Shown here: positions 44,501 to 53,440 of the stretch, piece by piece
Layout of the letters: each line of letters opens with the position of its first letter
How positions within the stretch are numbered: the first letter of the stretch is position 1
Assembly (NCBI RefSeq): GCF_039545795.1
Contig: NZ_CP154260.1
Span: forward strand, 1,865,001 to 1,929,000
Length of the DNA stretch: 64,000 nt
Reading direction: 5' to 3'
From: Chitinophaga niabensis
GTDB taxonomy: Bacteria > Bacteroidota > Bacteroidia > Chitinophagales > Chitinophagaceae
Notes under the pieces: generated by a model
Seen by the model: the letters and a program-made list of their open reading frames with translations, nothing else
Databases searched by the model: none
What the model was told of the DNA's origin: nothing
Translations under genes and position numbers: made by a program

Positions 44501-44652
44501 TGGCAAAAGGCGCCGCGGCTGAGATTAAAAACGGAATGGCCTGGGTGATCATTGGAGGATTGACAAGTTCTATGATACTCACGCTCTTTGTGGTACCTGC
44601 TATGTACCTGATTGTGGATGGTATACTTGTCCGTTTTAAGAGGCCCTCTTAG
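41560..44652 (+). CDS. RND efflux transporter permease (HAE1/AcrB type)
   Basis: A 1030-residue proton-driven pump of full length. It has 12 transmembrane helices in two halves with two large periplasmic domains. TM1 is at about residues 10-30 (LLLIVIFTVLILFGI), and TM4 carries the acidic pair in GILVDDSIVVLENIYRH. The second half has ALITAIVLVYLIMVALYENA, GLVAKNAILIVDFANKLKEEG and RLRPILMTTFAMIFGMLPIA. It expels small molecules such as drugs or metabolites; substrates are not predictable, though the single acidic-pair pattern fits organic compounds rather than heavy metals. Last gene of the operon. Confidence 0.95.
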   Translation: MSITEIAIKRPLLLIVIFTVLILFGIQSYLSLNYNLLPKIEVPTVSISTIYPGAAAAEVQINVTKKLEDAVSSVEGLDQISSTSQGNLSIITISFRPGTDVDKAERDVQRKADQIISELPPDAEKPRVSKVNLDETPVIKAGVTGDLPPRKAFDLVDNQLRPVLQNVPGVGQVNIIGGEKREIQVDVMQDRLLAYGLSIGQVTNAIGNANLSFPAGSIETTNRQLSIRYNANVDSIGELRNLIILQHPTLGAIKLGDVADVSDGAAKPIAINHIDGIPSIGIQIIKQSDANAVAVSERVKKCFNKLEKQYQGQKLKFNVSSDQSVYTLHAADAVMFDLFLAVIIVGIVMLAFLHSIRSATFVLIALPSSIIPTFIAMYLLGFSLNLMTLMAMSLVVGILVDDSIVVLENIYRHMEMGAGRGKAALEGRNEIGFTALAITLVDVVVFLPLALAGGMIGSVLREFSLVVVFSTLMSLFVSFTITPLLASRFGKLEHLSAKSIWGRMNLKFEYFLEVVKEEYGRLLRVVLRRKRWLLMLVTCLIFGSIALVPMGFIGAAFIPKADQSDLVLNIELEPTASIYKTNMKVQQAEKIIQEQPEVKRIFSSIGFVSGSVAGASSNANLAELTIGLVDKHLRSKNSEELGVYLQQKLSSIIKGVKFTVAPTSITGNVSNAPIQIAIKGVDLRDVRHVAEEYMKVIADVPGAQFVKLSVKNRKPEVGIRLNRERMSLLGLNAGAVGAALQNAFRGDDRNQFKQNGNDYDIRIGLDQFSRSDVSNIRNLPVVNANGQTILLRQFADVEEMLGETTLQRIDRLGSITVQANVSGRPTGTVGTEIKAKAKSIKVPEGVSIEYLGDSKNQADAFGSLGLALITAIVLVYLIMVALYENAVYPFVVLFSIPVALVGALLALALTMETLNIFTIIGMIMLMGLVAKNAILIVDFANKLKEEGHGTVEALIEAGRERLRPILMTTFAMIFGMLPIAMAKGAAAEIKNGMAWVIIGGLTSSMILTLFVVPAMYLIVDGILVRFKRPS

Positions 44653-44728
44653 TAAAAAAACTCTTTTTTGAGCACCTATGGATTGCAATACACATAAGGT
44701 GTTACAGTTGTAGGTTATATGCAAACAG

Positions 44729-44748
44729 GTCCCGATATTTATCGGGAC
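44729..44748 (+). terminator. Hairpin after the RND operon, probable terminator
   Basis: GTCCCGATA and TATCGGGAC form a perfect 9-bp stem with a 2-nt core, 77 bp after the pump stop codon. The following sequence is only weakly T-rich. Confidence 0.5.
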
Positions 44749-44852
44749 TTCATTGTTTATAACGTCTGAGCCATACAGGCAAGTAAATTGGCCCATAGAA
44801 GAAAGTGGCCAAAGCTCCCAAAGCTGACCTTTGTGTCATTAAATCAAGAATC

Positions 44853-45818
44853 ATGACTACAAAGATCACTTTAGGTAAAAACGGGCCACTCGTGTCCAAA
44901 CTCGGATTAGGTTGTATGCGCATGTCGCCTGTCTGGGGAGGGGAAATGAAGGATGAAAAGGAAAGCATTGCCACCATTCAGATGGCCTTGGACAGCGGCA
45001 TTAACTTTCTGAACACGGGAGATTTTTATGGTGCCGGACATAATGAACTGCTGGTAGGTAAGGCCATCAAAGGCAGGAGGGACGATGCTTTCATTAGTGT
45101 CAAATTTGGCGGCATCGTTTATGGTGGTCAGTTTCTTGGGTTGGATCTGCGCCCTATAGCTATCAAAAACTTCATCAATTATTCTTTGGTACGTTTAGGT
45201 ATAGATACTATCGATCTTTATGAACCCTGCCGGCTTGATAACAGTGTTCCGATGGAAGACGTGATCGGGACTGTGGCAGACCTGATCAAAGAAGGAAAGG
45301 TGCGTTATCTGGGCGTTTCTGAAATAACTGCTGATCAATTACGCAAGGCGCATAGTATTCATCCTGTAACAGCATTGGAAATAGGTTATTCACTGGCAGA
45401 CCGTCAGATAGAAAGCGACCTGCTTCCTACAGCTAAAGAACTGGGTATAGGCGTTGTAGCATTTGCTAATACGGCGGAAGGATTACTCACCGGGGAAATG
45501 AAAGCACCTCTTCCCGCCAATGCTTATCATCACCATTTTTCGCGTTTCCAGGGAGATAACCTGATAAAAAACCTGGAAAAAGTGGAAGTATTAAAGCAAA
45601 TGGCGAAGGAGAAAGGATACTCACCAACACAGCTGGCGATCGCCTGGGTGAATGTGCAGGGTGATCATATGATGCCATTGGTGAGCATGAGCCGGAGATC
45701 ACGGTTGCCGGAAAACCTGCAGGCTATGAAAATTACGTTTTCTCCTGATGAGTTAAATACGCTTAATACGCATTTTGCACCGGGTGCGATATTAGGAGGC
45801 ACTTACCTGCAGCGGTAA
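44853..45818 (+). CDS. Aldo/keto reductase
   Basis: A 321-residue (beta/alpha)8 oxidoreductase. The ATG at 44853 gives the standard N-terminus (TLGKNGPLVSKLGLGCMRM). Catalytic Asp and Tyr are in NTGDFYGAGHNE (D57, Y59), the lysine in FISVKFGG, and the NADPH-binding end in VPLVSMSRRSRLPENL. This is the AKR11/13-like group that reduces aldehydes or ketones. An AraC-type regulator follows 17 bp downstream in the same direction. Confidence 0.93.
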   Translation: MTTKITLGKNGPLVSKLGLGCMRMSPVWGGEMKDEKESIATIQMALDSGINFLNTGDFYGAGHNELLVGKAIKGRRDDAFISVKFGGIVYGGQFLGLDLRPIAIKNFINYSLVRLGIDTIDLYEPCRLDNSVPMEDVIGTVADLIKEGKVRYLGVSEITADQLRKAHSIHPVTALEIGYSLADRQIESDLLPTAKELGIGVVAFANTAEGLLTGEMKAPLPANAYHHHFSRFQGDNLIKNLEKVEVLKQMAKEKGYSPTQLAIAWVNVQGDHMMPLVSMSRRSRLPENLQAMKITFSPDELNTLNTHFAPGAILGGTYLQR

Positions 45819-45835
45819 AGCTGTAACTTTACAAT

Positions 45836-46648
45836 ATGACGAATCCAACAGAAATACTCCCGGGGATCATCTTTTTCTCTTATTACTCGGACATGAGAAA
45901 GGAGAAAGTTGCATTCATGGAGGATAATACCCTGATATTGCAGGTTTTGGGCCAGTTTGTATTGGAAACAGCCAACCACAGGATTTCAATGGAGGGCGGC
46001 GAAATGTTACTGGTACGAAAGAATCAACTGGGAGAAATTACCAAGATCCCTTTGAACGGTGAGGGGTATCAAACAATTGTCATTCGCCTGAAAGAGGACT
46101 TACTCAGGAAAATAGCCCTTGAAGAACAGATAGAGGTAAAACAAAAATACATAGGGCCTTCCAGCCTTCTAATCCCCGGGAATGATTTTTTACATGCCTT
46201 TTTTCATTCCCTGCTTCCGTATGTCCGCCATCCGGAAAAAAAGATAACCACAGAGGTAGGTATGCTGAAAGTAAAAGAGGCAGTATACCTCCTCCTGGAT
46301 GTCATGCCCGGGCTCAGAGAATTCCTGTTCGATTTTTCTGATCCTTATAAGATGGACCTGGAAAAATTCATGGTCAGCAATTTCCATTATAACATTCCTG
46401 TTGATCAATTTGCACGGCTCACGGGAAGAAGTCTTGCCGGGTTCAAGCGTGATTTCCAGAAAATATTCGGGATGGCTCCGCGGCAGTGGTTGCAGGAAAG
46501 GAGATTAACGGAAGCCCGCCATCTTATAGAAACTAAGAACAAAAAGCCATCGGACATCTATCTCGATCTGGGATTTGAAAGTCTCTCTCATTTCTCGCAT
46601 TCCTTTAAAAAGAAATTCGGTAAGGCACCCACTGAATGGGCGATTTAG
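45836..46648 (+). CDS. AraC-family transcriptional regulator
   Basis: A 270-residue regulator: an N-terminal cupin-like sensing domain (ILQVLGQFVLETANHRISMEGG, LLVRKNQLGEITKIP) and a C-terminal double helix-turn-helix at about 170-268 (VDQFARLTGRSLAGFKRDFQ, PRQWLQERRLTEARHLIE, DIYLDLGFESLSHFSHSFKKKFG). It begins 17 bp after the aldo/keto reductase and is probably co-transcribed with it and controls it. Confidence 0.93.
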   Translation: MTNPTEILPGIIFFSYYSDMRKEKVAFMEDNTLILQVLGQFVLETANHRISMEGGEMLLVRKNQLGEITKIPLNGEGYQTIVIRLKEDLLRKIALEEQIEVKQKYIGPSSLLIPGNDFLHAFFHSLLPYVRHPEKKITTEVGMLKVKEAVYLLLDVMPGLREFLFDFSDPYKMDLEKFMVSNFHYNIPVDQFARLTGRSLAGFKRDFQKIFGMAPRQWLQERRLTEARHLIETKNKKPSDIYLDLGFESLSHFSHSFKKKFGKAPTEWAI

Positions 46649-46750
46649 GCAGGCAACTCCGAAGGAAGAGTTGTATGTAAGATTTATTATATGTATCTTT
46701 AAGGTTGGGAGCATTGAATTAACGAGGAGCAATCATCAAAGCACTATCCT

Positions 46751-47806
46751 ATGCCTGTAAAAACATATCTTAAAAGCCTGACCTTTATCGCTTTAACAGC
46801 GGTCGCCTGCGTTTCCTGCAAATCCACCGAGCTGGTTTACATTAATGTATTGAAACCGGCGCCCGTGACCATACCCGCCCATGTTAAAAGTCCCGGTGTT
46901 ATAAACAGAACCACCATTACCCCGCAATATAAGGCAGTAGATGTTGTTGACAAGATATTCAGCCTGGAAGGAGCACAGCTTGACAAGGAAGGGGCACAAA
47001 GCAGCGTCAGCGGGCTTACCGATGAACTGCTGAAGAACAACCGGTTCAGTGATGTAAAAGCGCTGGGCGAGCTGGATCTTACCACTAATGCTCCAGGACT
47101 CTTCTCTGCGCCGCTCTCCTGGGAAATTGTAGACAAAATATGCCGTGAACATCATGTGGACGCCCTTTTCTCGCTGGAGCTTTTTGACACCGATTCGAAG
47201 ATCAGTTATGCCACTGCACCGGTTTCTTTGAAGACACCGGTAGGTAATGTACCGGGTGTAGAACACAGGGCCAGCATGCTTACCACTGTGAAAACAGGAT
47301 GGCGGATCTATGACCCGGCCAGCAGGAATATCCTGGATGAATTCCCCGTTGCCAGGGACCTTACTTTCTCCGGCAGGGGCATCAACCCGGCTGTCGCCGC
47401 CGGCGCACTGATCAACCGCAAAGAGGCGGTAAAGGAAGTGAGCATACAAGCGGGGCAAAATTATGCCATGCGAATTATTCCATACCGGACAAGGGTGATC
47501 AGGGATTACTATGTGAAAGGCACTGATAATTTCAGAACAGCCCGCCGTAAAGCGCAAACCGGCAACTGGGACGGTGCAGCTGAGCTATGGAAGAAAGAGA
47601 CCTCAAATCCGAACAGCACTGTAGCCGGGAGGGCCTGCTATAATATGGCCATCATCTGCGAGATTAACGGGGAGCTGGACCTTGCGATCAAATGGTCGCA
47701 GAAAGCTTACGAGGAATATAGCAACCGTCTTGCACTGAACTATATCCGGTTATTAAAGAACAGGCAAGCCGGCAACGAACTCCTGAAAGAGCAGCAGGCT
47801 GAATAA
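46751..47806 (+). CDS. DUF6340-like lipoprotein
   Basis: A 351-residue lipoprotein: signal peptide with the lipobox ending ACVSC (cysteine near residue 23), then KSTELVYINVLKPAPVTIP. The central part (LSWEIVDKICREHHVDALFSLELFDT, then WRIYDPASRNILDEFPV) and a C-terminal TPR-like helical part (GRACYNMAIICEINGELDLAIKWSQKAYE) fit the Bacteroidota DUF6340 family. The function is unknown. It stands alone between the AraC gene and the convergent glycan locus. Confidence 0.85.
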   Translation: MPVKTYLKSLTFIALTAVACVSCKSTELVYINVLKPAPVTIPAHVKSPGVINRTTITPQYKAVDVVDKIFSLEGAQLDKEGAQSSVSGLTDELLKNNRFSDVKALGELDLTTNAPGLFSAPLSWEIVDKICREHHVDALFSLELFDTDSKISYATAPVSLKTPVGNVPGVEHRASMLTTVKTGWRIYDPASRNILDEFPVARDLTFSGRGINPAVAAGALINRKEAVKEVSIQAGQNYAMRIIPYRTRVIRDYYVKGTDNFRTARRKAQTGNWDGAAELWKKETSNPNSTVAGRACYNMAIICEINGELDLAIKWSQKAYEEYSNRLALNYIRLLKNRQAGNELLKEQQAE

Positions 47807-47834
47807 TCATGCCTTCAATAGATTTTTAAAGTAA

Positions 47835-47859
47835 GCGTTCAGGACGAAGACCTGAACGC
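47835..47859. terminator. Hairpin between DUF6340 and GH16 genes
   Basis: GCGTTCAGG (47835-47843) and CCTGAACGC (47851-47859) form a perfect 9-bp stem with a 7-nt loop in the 64-bp convergent gap. It is weakly T-rich on the minus-strand side (TTACTTT), so it is more likely a terminator for the glycan operon. Confidence 0.5.
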
Positions 47860-47870
47860 CCTGATTGAAC

Positions 47871-48683
47871 TTATTTCTTCTCCTGGTATACCCTTACGTA
47901 ATCTATCAGCATAGTTGCCGGAAATATGGTAGGATCAATACCTTTGGCACCTTCCCATTTACCACCTACAGAAATATTCATGATGATATGAAAGGGGCTG
48001 TCGAATGGCCATTCAGCCGGTGTTTTGTGTTCATTGGGGAAATGATACCGGTGTTTGCCGTCAATAAAATAATCAATCCCTTCCGGTGTCCATTCCATGG
48101 CATAAACATGAAAGTCGTCCCATGGCCTTGGCAGATAAGTTCTGACACCTCTTTGTGTTCCTTTTATGTGATTATAGGCACCTGTATGCACAGTCTGATA
48201 GATGGAGTCAGTATGCCATTCTATATGCTCCACGATATCAATTTCGCCACAGTCAGGCCAGCCGCCATACTTCTTTGTGGAAGCCAGCATCCATACAGCG
48301 GGTAATACACCCAGCCCTTTGGCAATTTTGGCACGCACCTCTATTCTTCCGTATGTCCATTCGTACTTGCCTTTGGTGAGCAGCCGGGCGGAGGTATAGG
48401 AGGTATCGGTACCATTAATATGCCTGTTGGCTTTTATCCGCAGCATGCCATTGGCCACTTTTGCGGTGGAGGTATCATTTGCGGTGTAATTCTGCAATTC
48501 ATTATTCCCCCAACCGCTTTTGCCCACATCGTATCCCCATTTTTTAGCATCCGGCAGGCCTTTGTAATTAAACTCATCGCTCCAGGCGAGTTTCCATGAG
48601 GTGTTGATTGTTTTTTGCTGCGCATTGGCGTATTCGGAAATGAAGATGATCAGGATGATCATCCAGGTGCGTGAACATGTCAT
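47871..48683 (-). CDS. Secreted glycoside hydrolase family 16 (probable beta-1,3-glucanase)
   Basis: A 270-residue enzyme if started at MTCSRTWMIILIIFISEYANAQ, which gives a clean signal peptide. An ATG 14 codons upstream (48725) is also in frame but lies inside a 13-bp hairpin. The GH16 active site is CGEIDIVEHIEW (E147 nucleophile, D149, E152 acid/base). SWKLAWSDEFNYKG, GWGNNELQNYT and GRIEVRAKI are typical of the laminarinase subfamily. It probably cuts beta-1,3-glucans at the surface or in the periplasm. It is the third gene after susC and susD, which suggests a laminarin-type utilisation locus. Confidence 0.9.
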   Translation of the reverse strand: MTCSRTWMIILIIFISEYANAQQKTINTSWKLAWSDEFNYKGLPDAKKWGYDVGKSGWGNNELQNYTANDTSTAKVANGMLRIKANRHINGTDTSYTSARLLTKGKYEWTYGRIEVRAKIAKGLGVLPAVWMLASTKKYGGWPDCGEIDIVEHIEWHTDSIYQTVHTGAYNHIKGTQRGVRTYLPRPWDDFHVYAMEWTPEGIDYFIDGKHRYHFPNEHKTPAEWPFDSPFHIIMNISVGGKWEGAKGIDPTIFPATMLIDYVRVYQEKK

Positions 48684-48700
48684 TTGTATGGTTTTGAAGG

Positions 48701-48733
48701 AAGAAGGCATGATACGGGTGATCATGCCTTCTT
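48701..48733 (-). repeat. Intercistronic 13-bp hairpin between susD and GH16
   Basis: Positions 48701-48713 and 48721-48733 are perfect reverse complements with a 7-nt loop, 18 bp after the susD stop. There is no T-tract. It may stabilise the susCD part of the mRNA or reduce read-through to GH16. Confidence 0.65.
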
Positions 48734-48751
48734 TGAGAGAGATAAGTTGTA

Positions 48752-50296
48752 TTATTTAAGATTTGAGTTAACGTCTTCCTGTGCCTGCGGAATAGGAAGG
48801 TATTCACTCCGGCCTTTAGTAAATCCGGGAAGTACTGTAGCTGCCTGATCTGTTCTGAGCAGGTCGTTAAATCTTTCTCCCCACCACTCGCAGATAAGCT
48901 CAGCGCGTCTTTCATCCATCAGCTGCTGGATGGTGGCATTTGTGAGAGGAAGCAGGTTTACACGGCCACGGACCAGGTTCAATGGGCCATCTCCATTCTG
49001 ACCTTTGCGGATCTTTGCTTCTGCATTCATCAGCAGCACTTCTGCATACCTGAACACGCGCACGTTGTTGTTAGCACCATAGTCTTGCCTGCCAGGCGTC
49101 ATTTGGGATTTGGGGAAATAGGACTTTCCGTTAAAGTATTTTTTCCTTGCGCCATTTCCGGAAACAGGATCACCATCGGGCGTAACGGTAACCGTACCGG
49201 GTTCTCCATTTACACCGCAATATTGTATCGCTGTTTTTAAGCGGAGTGCATCGTTACGGGCGGTCAGGAAATCCACTGCTTTTTGGGTGGGTACCATCCA
49301 TCCAGGGCCGGTTATGGGAGTTCCATATGTATTCTCCGGCCCCTGGAACAGGTAAAAATTACCCCATGTTTCATTAGAGCCTCCGGAAGTAACTATATCT
49401 CCTGATTCTGTTCCAAAGTCAGAGTACTGAAATTCCAGTATAGCTTCATCGCAGAGTTTACCGGGCTTTTTGAATAACTGGTAGTAGTCGCCGAATAAGG
49501 AGAACTTCTGGCTGTTGATGATCTGGTTGGTAGCATCCAGTACAACATCCCAACTGGGACTTGCATTATTAGCACCTGCCATATCCATAGCTACCTTTGC
49601 TTTCAGCATTAAGGCGGTATATTTGGTTACCGCCCCCTGCCTGGGCGCCGCTACCTGGTTAGGTCTTGCATCCTCCAGGTTAGCAATACAAAAGTCCATT
49701 TCCTCGATAATATTTTTCCTGATATCTTCCAGTTTACTTTTAGTGGCATTGCCCAGTTTGGCCGGATCTGTACTTTCCTGCCCAAGCATAGGAATGTCTC
49801 CAAAATACCGGCTGATCCAATAATGCCCCAACGCTCTGAAAAACCTGACCTCTGCCCGGTATTGTGCAAGGAGCTTAGTGTTAGCAGCATCACCTGCAGG
49901 TATGTTTTTAGCAAATTCATCTAACTCAACCAGTGCGGAGTTAGCGCCCAATACTACACCATAAAGACTGATCCACATATCATTGATGCCCCAGTAACTC
50001 TTTACGGTTACATTGTTCTGGAAATTGTGGATCGCAATTTGGCCGGCATCATCATTACCTGGTTCTATTTCATCGCCGCGTACAGATCTGATGGCTACGC
50101 TGATCCATTTGGCAAAAGTACCACTGCTGGCAGTCCGATAAACCCCTGCTACCGGCCTATACATCAGGGTAAGGTCTGCATAGTTGATTTTAGCGGCCTG
50201 TGCCTGATTTTCCAACGGACGATCTAAAAACTTGGAACAACCTGCTGAGAGGATAATCATTATCATCAGGCTTACGGCTAATTTATAAAGTTTCAT
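48752..50296 (-). CDS. SusD/RagB-family glycan-binding lipoprotein
   Basis: A 514-residue SusD-like protein with a lipoprotein signal (LSAGC near residue 20) and the usual helical TPR-type scaffold: VRFFRALGHYWISRYFGDIP, AVTKYTALMLKAKVAMDMAG, RVFRYAEVLLMNAEAKIRKG and the C-terminal ERRAELICEWWGERFNDLLR. It caps the SusC channel and binds the oligosaccharide at the cell surface. It follows susC by 28 bp. Confidence 0.95.
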   Translation of the reverse strand: MKLYKLAVSLMIMIILSAGCSKFLDRPLENQAQAAKINYADLTLMYRPVAGVYRTASSGTFAKWISVAIRSVRGDEIEPGNDDAGQIAIHNFQNNVTVKSYWGINDMWISLYGVVLGANSALVELDEFAKNIPAGDAANTKLLAQYRAEVRFFRALGHYWISRYFGDIPMLGQESTDPAKLGNATKSKLEDIRKNIIEEMDFCIANLEDARPNQVAAPRQGAVTKYTALMLKAKVAMDMAGANNASPSWDVVLDATNQIINSQKFSLFGDYYQLFKKPGKLCDEAILEFQYSDFGTESGDIVTSGGSNETWGNFYLFQGPENTYGTPITGPGWMVPTQKAVDFLTARNDALRLKTAIQYCGVNGEPGTVTVTPDGDPVSGNGARKKYFNGKSYFPKSQMTPGRQDYGANNNVRVFRYAEVLLMNAEAKIRKGQNGDGPLNLVRGRVNLLPLTNATIQQLMDERRAELICEWWGERFNDLLRTDQAATVLPGFTKGRSEYLPIPQAQEDVNSNLK

Positions 50297-50324
50297 AATG
50301 TGCTGTTTTAATTGGATGATACAA

Positions 50325-53300
50325 TTAGAAAGTAGCTCTTACACCAAAGCTGTATGTGGCAGAAACAGGATATACATTAACGTCATATCCCACACCGGTT
50401 ACTTCAGGTGTAAATCCATTGTATTTGGTGAAAATAAACGGTCTGTCTGCTGTAGCAAACACGCGCATGTTGATCGGCGCTTTGTTTTGGTTTAATTTAA
50501 AATTGTATCCCAGTTGTATGTTTTGTATGCGCAGGTAAGCACCACTTTCTGTGAAGAATGAATTGCTCACTTTGAACCATGAATCACGCAGTGCATTAGC
50601 CGATGGATAAGCATTGGTAGAACCAGGGCCTGTCCAGAGGTTACTAGCAAATTCTTCATCTATATTCAATGATGTGGATGCTTTGTAGAGCTTTCCCCGG
50701 TTCAGGTTAAGAATTTTATTTCCTGAAACGCCCTGGAAAAATATGCTGAAATCAACGTTTGCATATTGAAGACCCAGATTGAAACCATAGTTGAGCGTTG
50801 GTATATAGTTGCCAATATTCACACGGTCAGCATTGGTGAGTTCACCATCTCCGTCCTGGTCTTTATATTTAGGAAACCCGGGTTGTATCTTAGATACGGC
50901 GGTGCTGTTATATTTTGAAGCGATAGGATCTTTGTTTATTTCATCCTGAGTTTGATATATACCTATAAATTCATAACCATAGAAATAATTGATAGGCTGG
51001 CCTACTACAATGCGGTTGGGGAATTCAGCCATCCATTCCGGGAACCCGCTTGTTGAGCTGGGAAGGCTTCCCAGGTTGGTCACCCTGTTTTTCAGGGTCG
51101 AAAAATTTCCACCGATCTGATAGCTTAGTTTTCCAATTTTATCCTTCCAGTTTAGTGAAACATCAAAACCGCTGTTTACCATATCTGCCCAGTTACCATA
51201 CACGGAAGAGTAGGAGTACGCAAGGGGTTTGTTAAATGCGGACCCGTTTGTTGTACGGTGGTAATAATCCACGGAACCTTGTAATCTCCTGTTCAATGCT
51301 TCAAAATCAATACCTCCGTCCCATTCTGTTACCACTTCCCAGGTAATATCCGTGAAATTCCTGTCTACGGTATACCCCTGCAGGTATTGTCCATCTGATG
51401 TGCCTGTGCTTCCAAAGATGGCTGAATTAGGATTCCCGCCGAGCACTTTAGCATATGCGCCATTGGCACTTACCCCATCGTTCCCCAGTTTCCCCCAGCT
51501 ACCACGCAGTTTAACAAAATCAAAGATTCTCTGGCTCTTCATAAAATTTTCATTGGTAAGTACCCATCCCAGGCCCACTGAGGGGAAATAGCCCCATTTG
51601 GTTTGATATTTGGAGCTGCCGTCTGCCCGGAAGGTTGCGGTCAGCAGGTATTTATTATCAAAATCGTAAGTAGCCCGGGTAAAGTAAGAGATACCTGCAT
51701 TACGATAACCATCTTCATCGTATCCGCTGGCGGTTCGGGTTCCCCGCCCTGCATACCACGATTCTTCTACATTAGGAACATCATCGGCAGACACCCATGT
51801 TTGCCGCCATCTTTCCTCCCTGGTAGACTGGCCCAGTAAGATTGACCAGTGGTGAGAGCCGATGCCGTCTTTATACGTAAGCAGATTGTCTAAAATATAA
51901 TTTGTGACGCGCTCCTGGGTAGATCTTAAATTGGACTTGGTCACCTGGGTACCTGGCCCTAAATTACGTTCCGGGCTATAATTAACCCTGTGGCCGGAGG
52001 AGTATAACTGACTGAATTGCGAGCGGAAAGTAATTTTATTATTCCAGAAACTTGCTTCCGCATAGACGGCTGGCAATACCTGGAAGTTTTTAAGCCGGTC
52101 GTAATTATAATAGGCTGTTGCAACAGGGTTGGCATCTTCTCTGCCGATAAACGACGCGTTGGCAAACTTTACCGGAGATGCATTCACGTTTTGCTCATCA
52201 TATACAGGGAATAACGGAGAAGATGAATAGGCTTGGGAGAAAGCTACGTTAGGCGCATAAAATGTAGTGGCATTGGTAAGGGTAGAAGTAAAGCCAACCT
52301 TTAGCCATGAAAAGGCATTTGCCTCCACCTGTAACCTGATATTATATCTTTTGAAATCGTTCTTCGTTTCCATGATACCGTTTTGATAGGTATAATTGAA
52401 TCCGAAAGAATAGGTTACTTTATCACTACCACCCTGCAGATCTATGCCATGGTTAGTGATCAATGCCTGGCTACGGAGCAACTCTCCGTACCAGTCCGTA
52501 TTAGTAGTAGGAGCAACACCGCTACCGCCAAATCTTTGGGAAGAGAGCATAGCGGTGGCACTATCCTGGGCCGTTTTCCTTTGTAAAGAGAAAGACGTGT
52601 ATTGTGCACCGTTAGCCATTTTAAGTACATTGGTGGGTACCTGCATCCCAACATATCCATTGTAGGTTACCCTGGTTTTCATATTGAGCTTCCCTTTTTT
52701 TGTGGTGATCAATACTACTCCGTTAGCTGCCCTCACCCCATAAATGGCTGCTCCGGAAGCATCTTTCAGCACAGATATTTCTGCAATATCATTGGGATTC
52801 AGGAAGTTGATGTCACCAACAAACATCCCGTCCACCACATATAATGGGTCTGTATTATTAAAGGAGCCAATCCCCCGTATGCGAACAAGCGGGTTGCTGC
52901 CGGGAGCTCCGCTGCTTACAATCTGAACACCCGGCACACTCCCCTGGATGGCATCCATTGGACCGGCAGTGGTGCGTTTTAGCATGTCTTCTGTATTTAC
53001 AGTGCTGATTGGAGCTGTGAGGTCCCCCTTTCTTTGGGAGCCATAACCAACAATCACTACTTCATCCATCTGGGTTTCGGAGGGGAGGAGCCTGACCTCT
53101 ATATCATCTGAAATGGCAACAATTTGTTCTTTAAAGCTTAGCACGGTTATCCGTAATGAATCTGCCGAAGATGGTACGGAAAGGCTGAATGTGCCTTCTC
53201 CGGAAGTAACGGTACCGACCGTAGGATTATTCTTTACCCTGATGGCTGCCCCGGGTATCGGGCTACCCTTATCATCCAGTACCCTGCCTTTAAGGGTTCT

Positions 53301-53378
53301 GTTTTGTGCCTGGGTGGTTAAGTGAATGACGAATAAAAGCGATGTTATCAAAGTAGAGAGGTACAATTTTCTCTTCAT
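50325..53378 (-). CDS. SusC/RagA-family TonB-linked outer-membrane protein
   Basis: A 1017-residue SusC: signal peptide (cleavage near TTQAQ, about residue 24), CarboxypepD_reg-like domain (LKGRVLDDKGSPIPGAAIRV), the SusC signature DEVVIVGYGSQRKGDLTAP, the plug with RIRGIGSFNNTDPLYVVDG and ISVLKDASGAAIYGVRAANG, then a 22-strand type barrel ending SATYSFGVRATF. It has no STN domain, so it is not coupled to an ECF anti-sigma system; control by the divergent sensor regulator fits. It imports glycan oligomers with SusD. Confidence 0.95.
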   Translation of the reverse strand: MKRKLYLSTLITSLLFVIHLTTQAQNRTLKGRVLDDKGSPIPGAAIRVKNNPTVGTVTSGEGTFSLSVPSSADSLRITVLSFKEQIVAISDDIEVRLLPSETQMDEVVIVGYGSQRKGDLTAPISTVNTEDMLKRTTAGPMDAIQGSVPGVQIVSSGAPGSNPLVRIRGIGSFNNTDPLYVVDGMFVGDINFLNPNDIAEISVLKDASGAAIYGVRAANGVVLITTKKGKLNMKTRVTYNGYVGMQVPTNVLKMANGAQYTSFSLQRKTAQDSATAMLSSQRFGGSGVAPTTNTDWYGELLRSQALITNHGIDLQGGSDKVTYSFGFNYTYQNGIMETKNDFKRYNIRLQVEANAFSWLKVGFTSTLTNATTFYAPNVAFSQAYSSSPLFPVYDEQNVNASPVKFANASFIGREDANPVATAYYNYDRLKNFQVLPAVYAEASFWNNKITFRSQFSQLYSSGHRVNYSPERNLGPGTQVTKSNLRSTQERVTNYILDNLLTYKDGIGSHHWSILLGQSTREERWRQTWVSADDVPNVEESWYAGRGTRTASGYDEDGYRNAGISYFTRATYDFDNKYLLTATFRADGSSKYQTKWGYFPSVGLGWVLTNENFMKSQRIFDFVKLRGSWGKLGNDGVSANGAYAKVLGGNPNSAIFGSTGTSDGQYLQGYTVDRNFTDITWEVVTEWDGGIDFEALNRRLQGSVDYYHRTTNGSAFNKPLAYSYSSVYGNWADMVNSGFDVSLNWKDKIGKLSYQIGGNFSTLKNRVTNLGSLPSSTSGFPEWMAEFPNRIVVGQPINYFYGYEFIGIYQTQDEINKDPIASKYNSTAVSKIQPGFPKYKDQDGDGELTNADRVNIGNYIPTLNYGFNLGLQYANVDFSIFFQGVSGNKILNLNRGKLYKASTSLNIDEEFASNLWTGPGSTNAYPSANALRDSWFKVSNSFFTESGAYLRIQNIQLGYNFKLNQNKAPINMRVFATADRPFIFTKYNGFTPEVTGVGYDVNVYPVSATYSFGVRATF

Positions 53379-53440
53379 AACGTAATTTTTAGGTGGAAAA
53401 TGTTGTTAAACAGGGCCAGGTAAAAATAGGATTGTCTCGT

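Noticed and set aside
30920..44800. An intact genomic island inserted at tRNA-Lys
   Set aside because: No integrase and no repeated tRNA 3' end was found, and the TonB, LytTR and RND genes are ordinary Bacteroidota chromosomal families.
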